NCBI GenBank assembly: GCA_001466705.2 | Contig: LATX02000217.1 | Span: 186,001 to 250,000 of the forward strand | Direction of reading: 5' to 3' | Source of the DNA: Moniliophthora roreri | Taxonomy: Eukaryota; Basidiomycota; Agaricomycetes; Agaricales; Marasmiaceae | DNA length: 64,000 nucleotides | Part shown: piece after piece, positions 57,886 through 64,000 of the stretch | Layout: each line of letters opens with the position of its first letter | Numbering within the stretch: the first letter of the stretch is position 1 | The notes under the pieces: generated by a model | The model's database searches: none | The model's input: only the letters and a program-made list of their open reading frames with translations | What the model was told of the DNA's origin: nothing | Made by a program: the position numbers and the translations under genes

Positions 57886-58151
57886 TGTTTGAAAAAGTGT
57901 TGAGACTCGTGAATTTTATATAATAAATTATTTAAATAAAATAAAATAATTAGCTCCCTCGTCCCAACTGCATCTATTGCACATCCCTCACCCCTAACTG
58001 CCATCCCTTATGCTCAGAAAATGAGTACTTGTTGTAGTCAGATACTCTGCAGTCAGATGGTAGTGGGACAGTGGCAGAGGGACAGTGGGTACTGATCAGA
58101 ATTAATTATTATAATGTTCACATATGGTGAGTCTCAACACTTTTTCAAACA
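57886..58151. mobile_element. 266-bp MITE-like element with perfect 23-bp terminal inverted repeats
   Basis: The left end begins TGTTTGAAAAAGTGTTGAGA (57886-57908) and the right end (58129-58151) is its exact reverse complement over 23 bp. Similarity continues imperfectly inward (GTGAA followed by an A/T run on both sides). The interior is very AT-rich and non-coding. No convincing target-site duplication flanks it. Size, repeats and lack of coding capacity fit a non-autonomous DNA transposon; the superfamily is not clear. Confidence 0.88.
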
Positions 58152-59446
58152 GCTTAAAGGTCTTGGCTATTTGCTCGAGAGAACAAGGAAGCAAATGAGA
58201 AATTGTTCAGCGACTCAATTCACAAAGTCTCTATTTCTGAGAACTTGACCTGGATTGAAAAACTTGTAGTTTTTAGGTGACTCATAGTGATGATGAAATC
58301 ACTGGCATATCATCTTCAGCTGTACCCACACCAGCCTGTTCGACAATGACCAACACAGCATGAAGCTGCAGAATTTTGATTTTCCATATTTCAGTAAATT
58401 CTGGAAAACAAGGAAAATCTATGAAAATTTCCAGACCATTCACTTGTGTTATGCCAAATTGTCAAATATTTCTAAGAGCTTGACAAAACAAGAGAATATT
58501 CCTGGAATTTGGGTCATTTCAAGTATGATATGTTGCTGCATCATGGCATCATCCCTTCTAACACCACCATGTTGACATGTTGATGCATCAATGTGCAACA
58601 CCATACCTACCCTAGTCACTTGCAACCTGGGCTTAAGATGGGACCTCAGAAAGCACTGAGTAATGAATGACATGATATCCATCCCAATGAGCAATTCTTC
58701 CCAAAATACATCTGAAAATCACTTCTTTTCATCACTCAAGGGCCAGAGAATCCTTAGGACATCACTCACTCTCATCTACCATTTCAACCTCACAAATATT
58801 CACTTGACATTGCTGCAGAAATTTTACATGGCCACAAAGACATACTTTGTTAGACTGCAACTGCTGGTGGGAAGATGGGAACAACTGCTCTTGTTGCTAT
58901 TCTCATGCATGAGCTGTGCCTAAATCTAGCTCTTGCACTGCAATACAAGCTATGATACAGAAAAGATATGCACTGGAACTTAATATTGTATGTATCAACC
59001 TATCAACCTCCAATTAATGATGAGATTTTCAAGCTGGAGTTGAGACTGCATGTTGATTCTTGCTGCCAGAAACAGCAGCAAGAGCATTAGCAGGATTAGA
59101 GGATGAGAATGTCAAAGATACTTTTGATGTGGCATGGTTGGTTGCATTATGTCTTCTACTCAGTGACAGGGGGATTATATGTTGATCTGAGGGTCCAGAG
59201 CCCTCATTAGAATTCATAAATAAAGAATATTAACAAGTGTGGGCCATATAGAGTGTTTCTAGAAGATAGAAATGAAGGAAAAAGTCAAGTGCAGGACACA
59301 CTCACAGGCCTCTGTTGCTCTTTCCTAATACAGTATAGACTAATTAGAAAGGACCTCTGAAGTCCCAGGTGAACACTATGTCATCACACAGACTCTATAT
59401 CTAAGCAAGAAGCCCACAGTGGTAGAGATTCTGCCTAGGGGAGACT
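58152..59446. other. AT-rich, transposon-like DNA left of the LTR element
   Basis: Lower GC than the gene blocks, with many in-frame stops. Coding-like fragments on the minus strand (58449-58694 and 59029-59217) have no domain I know. It was contiguous with 61472 onward before the LTR element inserted. Confidence 0.5.
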
Positions 59447-59451
59447 AAGTC

Positions 59452-60821
59452 TGTTGTGAAATAGTGTTTTGCATCCTTGGACTCGTTTTAGCCTTTCTTA
59501 TATTTATCTCACATGTCTCGTTGATATGCATAACTTTTACCTTTATTTTGCATGCAAATAGAGAATATTTTGCACTTTTATAGTTGAAAATGACATAGAT
59601 AAGAGAATTGAGGACTAGTGTGAGCCCTGAGCAGCTAGTCAAAGCGACTAGTAGAGAAGGATATAAAATATTAGCAGAGTAATGGTTGATGGTAGGCCAT
59701 ACAAGGGTACCCGACCACTGCTAGTATGAAAATAAACAGTGAATCTGAACACAGAGGAGCATCCCAAAACCTGTAGGGAACAACACCACATAATACTTCT
59801 CTATCGAAAGCATACCAAAGGGAATATTTTCACTTTTAATGATATTTCCAATCTATACCCAACTTGAAGGAAGAATAAGAGCTTTCAATGATACACATAC
59901 GAGAAACAGATATGAAACAGAGGATGACAAATTATCAGCGAGGGATACTGGAGATACTGAATGTCAAATTGAAGAATGAAATAGATGATCAGCTACTGGA
60001 AGGGTGCCTGTATCACAGAAAAACAGAAGACAAAGCTATATGATGAGAAACCAGCATGGCTAAGCTTACATGTAGACTTTAAACAATAGAGATGGAAGCA
60101 TATTGCGCATCCATAGAGCAGATGATAGAAGACAGAGAAGGAAGGAACCATGTGGAGTGGCATGGAAGTATAATATTTTCAAACAGAGTTGGAAGGAGAG
60201 CCATTTGATAGAGAAAATTGCAAACAGTTAGTGTCAGAAGACTGCACAATTGTCAAAGAAAAAGAATAAAAGAGATTATGGCTATGAAGCCTGACTACAA
60301 TCAGACACTGTGACAGAGAAATTACCAAACACAGCTCAGTTTATATAATATTTATCACCCAACTCAGTTTTATTTGTATTTGTGACAGATATATTAGATT
60401 ATTTATGTTGTAGGGTATATAAGGGGACATGTTTTGTAGGTGGAAAGCAGGAGAGATACTGCCCACCGATTACCAGAGTGTATGACGTTGTTGTTCAGGT
60501 AGAAGAGCTACCAGCAATCAGTATTTTTCAACCACTTCAGGCTCTAGCTTATTTAGTTGTGCAAGAGGCACAGNTGAGAATCAAGAACTTATATATACCT
60601 TTTTTGGGGGTATTTTGGCACCACAGGCCTCGTGTTTTCATAGTAGAGGCATAGGTTTTTGAGCATCTTCATCGTCTCTCAGTTTCATCTCATATAAACT
60701 GCCAATCTACATACATATTTCATATATAAAACATAAAACCTACTATAAAACCTGTATCTACTCTTACTGATGGAAAATTGATCTGACTTCTCATAATCTC
60801 CCAAATCACCAATTTCCAACA
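59452..60821 (+). repeat. 5' LTR (interrupted)
   Basis: Matches the 3' LTR over 59452-59521 and 60672-60821, with scattered C/T and G/A differences. The two parts are separated by a 1150-bp nested insertion. Confidence 0.9.
59522..60671. mobile_element. Nested insertion in the 5' LTR, possible solo LTR
   Basis: A 1150-bp segment present in the 5' LTR but absent from the 3' LTR. It begins TGATATGC and ends CATCTTCA (5'-TG...CA-3'), and TCGT lies on both sides (59518-59521 and 60672-60675) where the empty 3' LTR has TTGT once. A TATA-like GGGTATATAAGGGG occurs at about 60413-60426. A 90-codon frame follows at 60382-60654, with an unresolved base at 60574. No retroviral-type domains are seen, so a solo LTR or another non-autonomous element is likely. 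Confidence 0.65.
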
Positions 60822-60837
60822 GGTTATGGGCCCCAGT
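60822..60837 (+). promoter_or_regulatory. Primer-binding site, complementary to initiator tRNA-Met anticodon region
   Basis: GGTTATGGGCCCCAG begins 1 nt after the 5' LTR. Its complement, CTGGGGCCCATAACC, reads like an initiator tRNA-Met anticodon arm, with anticodon CAT in its centre. Copia and Ty5 are known to prime from this internal half of the tRNA, which supports the copia-like assignment. Confidence 0.65.
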
Positions 60838-60999
60838 TCAGCCTAAACCACTGCATTACTTCTCTGACCTACCAACAACCACTGACTGACCCCGACCAAC
60901 CTCAACTGACTGACCAATGACCAACCCAGACTGGCCCAGACCAACCCCAAAAGACCACTGACTGACTCTGACTAACCTGACCATTTGAAATTGACAACA

Positions 61000-61228
61000 A
61001 TGGGAAATTCTGACAAAGATGTTGTGAAACTGAAGGGAGAAGAGAATTATAGGGCATGGGAATATAGGACTAGGGTGGCAGTGCATGGGCCATATGATTG
61101 AGGAGTGTTTTAGAGAAGAAGAGAAGAAGGAGGGGCAGTACCTGGAGTGGTATCTCAGACTCAGAAGAAATGACAGCTCCACAACCCAGGCTACACTGAC
61201 TTTAAATTTCATGAATCATTATGCCATG
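61000..61228 (+). pseudogene. Gag fragment of the copia-like element
   Basis: It opens MGNSDKDVVKLKGEENYRAW, followed by EYRTRVAVHG. This L-x-G-x-NY-x-x-W pattern is the usual start of copia-type Gag. After a frame change it reads EEKKEGQYLEWYLRLRRNDS and stops just before the 3' LTR. The rest of gag and all of pol are deleted. Confidence 0.75.
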
Positions 61229-61250
61229 TGAGTCCTTGTCTGTGGGGGTG

Positions 61251-61466
61251 TGTTGTGAAATAGTGTTTTGCATCCTCAGACTCATTTCAGCCTTTCTCAT
61301 ATTTATCTCACATGTCTTGTCTCTCAGTTTCATCTCATATAAATTGCCAATCTACATACATATTTCATACATAAAACATAAAACCTACTATGAAACCTGT
61401 ACCTACTCTTACTGATGGACAATTGATCTGACTTCTCATAATCTCCCAAATCACCAATTTCTGACA
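61251..61466 (+). repeat. 3' LTR (216 bp)
   Basis: The uninterrupted LTR copy, from TGTTGTGAAATAG to AATTTCTGACA, followed by target duplication AAGTC. Confidence 0.9.
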
Positions 61467-61471
61467 AAGTC

Positions 61472-63118
61472 ACTTAGCCTTGTTTCAGGGTAATCCCTGA
61501 GCCATCTATAGCAAGCTATTCATGCAGGTCATGCTCTGTCTTTGTCTTACTAACTTACAGATCAAGAGCTAATGGCTTTGATGTGCTTTCTCTCCAATGA
61601 ATGGCAGAATCTGCAATTGGTGAGTTGAAGGTCTAATATTAGTGCAAATGGTCAATTTTGAGGTTGCAGTAAGTCCAATCACTCTAGATCATCAATCTAG
61701 CCATTGATAAATCCACAGGCTACTGGACTTCAAAGAACAGCCTCTTCTATGTTCTGGGAAATAGCTTCTCATTTACAAGGCTATAATAAGGCATCCAGCA
61801 CTTTGACTGCTTGAAAATCATTCTACATACTTTATTGCTCACAGTCATTACTCAGATCAACTTTGCTACACTGTCCATGTTATTCATGTCTGCTGTAACA
61901 CAAGCTGACTTTTTGTCTCCTTAGGAGTGTGACTATGTGGATTCAGTAGAGATTGTTTAATGATGGGGTGTGGGCAGTAATGGTGGGTTGCTTATACAGT
62001 CCTTGACATCATAAAAGGCACTGACATGCACTTCGATAGGTGGTACCTACCTTCAGTATAAGCTTCATCACAAATTGTCAAGTTGTTTAGATAAGTAGGA
62101 ATGCCATTAGTGGAGTAGGTCATAAAATGCTCTCTGGTGTCAGAATGGGGCAGGTTCACCTGCATGGGTATATTCTGGTCATATTGTTGAGAATTATGTA
62201 GTAAATATTGTCACTCGTATTGTGACAGGGTGTCATATTGTGCTCAAATTCCGGTTATATTGGTGTGAATTCTCACAATTCATCCACAATTTGAATTTTG
62301 CATTCTCTGTGGCTTCGTGCTGTGAAGGGAATATTTGTACAAGTACTTGGCTCATAGGATCCCATACTGCCCAGACTAATGCTTGGTAGTCCTTCCGTCT
62401 AGCGTTGAAGCAGCCCTCAGGATATTCGGAATGTTTCCACCTGCTTTTGAAGGTTAAGCTGTACTTGGACGACGTCATCATCGGACTTTAAAATCGGGGC
62501 TTGCGGTCTCGACCTCCGTTTTTTTTGCGTCTTGGAGCGGACTCTGCACACACCATGACCGGGAAAATATATTCAAGAAGCTGCCATAGACTATCTCGAG
62601 GGACTTGTACGTGTTCAAGATGCTCAGAATTACCCAATCAGGTACATTGGCCAATGAGAACGGTTAGCAGCTGTAGCAAAGATCTGGGGCCGATAGTCGT
62701 ATCCGAGCTAGTAGTGGGTGTATTCAAATAAGAGACGGGTGACAGCAAGATGATTTTAGGCAGGAGGACAGTGTGATCACAGGTCAGAAAACTGAATAGA
62801 GGATTGTGCATTGCTAAATTTGCTAAAACATTTACCAAAACAGATGCAACTGTAACAAAACTGAATCACAGGTACGGCGACCGATGTGCTATGCAAAAAT
62901 TTCCAATGCAATTCCAATACCGTTCTATTTCTAATAGATCTAATACACTTTATTCATTGCAAATACAACTTCGATCACCAAACGGAGGTCGGAAGGTCCC
63001 TCGCAATTGGCTTCCAAATCAATTGATCACCCTCTCGCTTTAGGCCTTTTCTACAAAAATCAACAGCTTCAACTCGTTCAAAATGCCATAGCCCCTCGTC
63101 CTCTCTTTCTCTCAAACC
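61472..63118. other. Remainder of transposon-like DNA and promoter of the Zn2Cys6 gene
   Basis: Up to about 62230 the sequence is AT-rich and stop-laden, like 58.2-59.4 kb. A minus-strand frame at 62233-62481 reads RWKHSEYPEGCFNARRKDYQ and has protein-like composition, but I do not recognise it. From about 62500 base composition returns to normal and the 600 bp upstream of the zinc-cluster gene should hold its promoter. Confidence 0.5.
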
Positions 63119-64000
63119 ATGACCATGTTACCTCTTCCCCCAGTAGACAACCCTTCCCTCCCCCCATCCCCCGGTGGTAGTACTTCCTCTGCTGCCTCTG
63201 GTGATACCTATTGCTTCAACGACTCCGAAATCACCAAAATCCCCTATATTGGGTCTGGTGCGCGTTGTCGTACCGCAGTTGCTTGTGACAAGTGCAGAGA
63301 GCGAAAAACAAAGGTGATTCATCATCCAAATCCATTAAGAATGGCGTTGACAATCTACAGTGCTCTGGAGAGCGTCCAGTTTGCAAGAGATGCTCGTCGC
63401 GTGGTCTCATTTGCGTGTACGCTAGCCGTGAGACCAAGCGTCGGACTCATTCCGGTGCACCTGGTGTCAACCCACGTCAAGTCCCGGCTCGCGACGATGT
63501 CTTGGACCAGGTCGCTTCCATTTCCAGGACCAACAGCGATGGATACGCCATTCAGAAACCTTCTCATTCATCTGGCGTCGGAGTCAGTCAATACTCTAGG
63601 CGTCCCTCAGACCCTTTCATCGAACAACACCATTCCTCACCATACCCAGCGAATTTCGTACCAAGCTCCTTACCCAACTCTTACGGTCAGGTGGATATGA
63701 ATCTTTTGCGCAGCCGTGGCGTTCGTCCAAGTCCATACCCTAATATACCATTTGACCACTTTTCTGGACAAGCCGACCGCAATGCTCGTCTGCTAGCCCC
63801 GAACCACTCTGCGCCTCAACATTACGGGTTTGACCCACTCTACCAGATGCGTCGCCAATCAGCGTCTTCTGAATCGAGTGCTTCCTCGCTCAGCAGCGCG
63901 CCTCATACCCCCATCGATGCATGCCACACACTCACAGCATACCCTAATTCCTGCCCAAATCCAGCCTTCCCTCCCTCGTACGCCCCTGGTTCAGACTACA
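63119..64000 (+). CDS. Zn2Cys6 (zinc cluster) transcription factor, 3' partial
   Basis: The gene runs off the window end. The start at 63119 gives MTMLPLPPVDNPSLPPSPGG. At about residues 53-95 the domain begins ACDKCRERKTK; a 47-nt intron (63314-63360) removes an unrelated insert and joins it to CSGERPVCKRCSSRGLICVY. Together these supply the six cysteines of a fungal binuclear zinc cluster (C-x2-C-x6-C, then C-x2-C-x6-C with the usual Pro). Basic ETKRRTHSG follows. The remaining visible part is Ser/Pro/His-rich with no further domain before the edge. It is expected to bind CGG-type DNA sites in the nucleus; targets are unknown. An ATG two codons later (63125) is an alternative start. Confidence 0.88.

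Larger units (their letters stand above)
59447..61471 (+). mobile_element. Internally deleted copia-like LTR retrotransposon with 5-bp target duplication
   Basis: Direct LTRs beginning TGTTGTGAAATAGTGTTTTG and ending in ACA flank a short internal region. The target AAGTC is duplicated exactly at 59447-59451 and 61467-61471. The 5' LTR is 59452-60821, of which 59522-60671 is a later insertion, leaving about 220 bp. The 3' LTR is 61251-61466 (216 bp). A tRNA-complementary primer site follows the 5' LTR and a gag fragment follows that. A GTGGGGGTG purine tract precedes the 3' LTR. All of pol is missing, so the element cannot move by itself. Confidence 0.92.

Noticed and set aside
1..64000. CRISPR arrays, bacterial operons or phage genes
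   Set aside because: Gene structure is eukaryotic throughout; the only tandem repeats are a 13-bp intergenic repeat and an in-frame coding repeat.

Overview
The window is nuclear DNA of a filamentous basidiomycete, most likely an agaricomycete. Most genes carry several short introns of about 45-70 nt. The gene set is typically fungal: TAF6, a Golgi apyrase, a mitochondrial phosphatidylserine decarboxylase, a TilS-type tRNA lysidine synthase, an HSPA12-like HSP70 and a Zn2Cys6 factor. A NACHT (STAND) protein carries the short GRDQ linker common in agaricomycete NLR-like proteins. The sequence looks like a draft assembly, with one unresolved base at 60574. I worked only from the sequence; exon joins were inferred from splice consensus, frame continuity and family knowledge, and were not checked against RNA or databases.

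1-28.5 kb is a dense, ordinary gene block. In order it holds an AtuA/DUF1446 protein (cut by the window start), a U1A/U2B''-type spliceosomal protein head-to-head with TAF6, a single-pass Ser/Thr-rich membrane protein, a disordered hypothetical protein, a nickel/cobalt transporter, an HMG-box regulator, a Golgi-type apyrase, an MFS transporter head-to-head with TilS, PSD1 and an alpha/beta hydrolase.

28.5-37.8 kb is an accessory segment. It has hairpin DNA, a secreted GH25 lysozyme, an uncertain hypothetical gene, a decayed NACHT gene directly followed by a decayed vacuolar Ca2+/H+ exchanger, and one apparently intact NACHT gene bounded by degenerate direct repeats.

37.8-52 kb returns to conserved genes. 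A large disordered/coiled-coil protein is divergent (68 bp) from a second coiled-coil protein, followed by a C2HC5 zinc-finger protein (TRIP4/Rqt4-like), a coiled-coil hypothetical protein, an HSPA12-like HSP70 and a YTH-domain m6A reader.

52-57 kb is a decayed segmental duplication: three related membrane-protein genes in tandem (one clearly broken and hit by a GC-rich foldback insertion) plus a truncated copy of the 3' end of the YTH gene.

57.8-62.2 kb is an AT-rich transposon island. It holds a 266-bp element with perfect terminal inverted repeats and an internally deleted copia-like LTR retrotransposon with a 5-bp target duplication. One LTR of that element carries a nested 1.15-kb insertion. 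The window ends inside a Zn2Cys6 transcription factor gene. No rRNA, tRNA or CRISPR was found.
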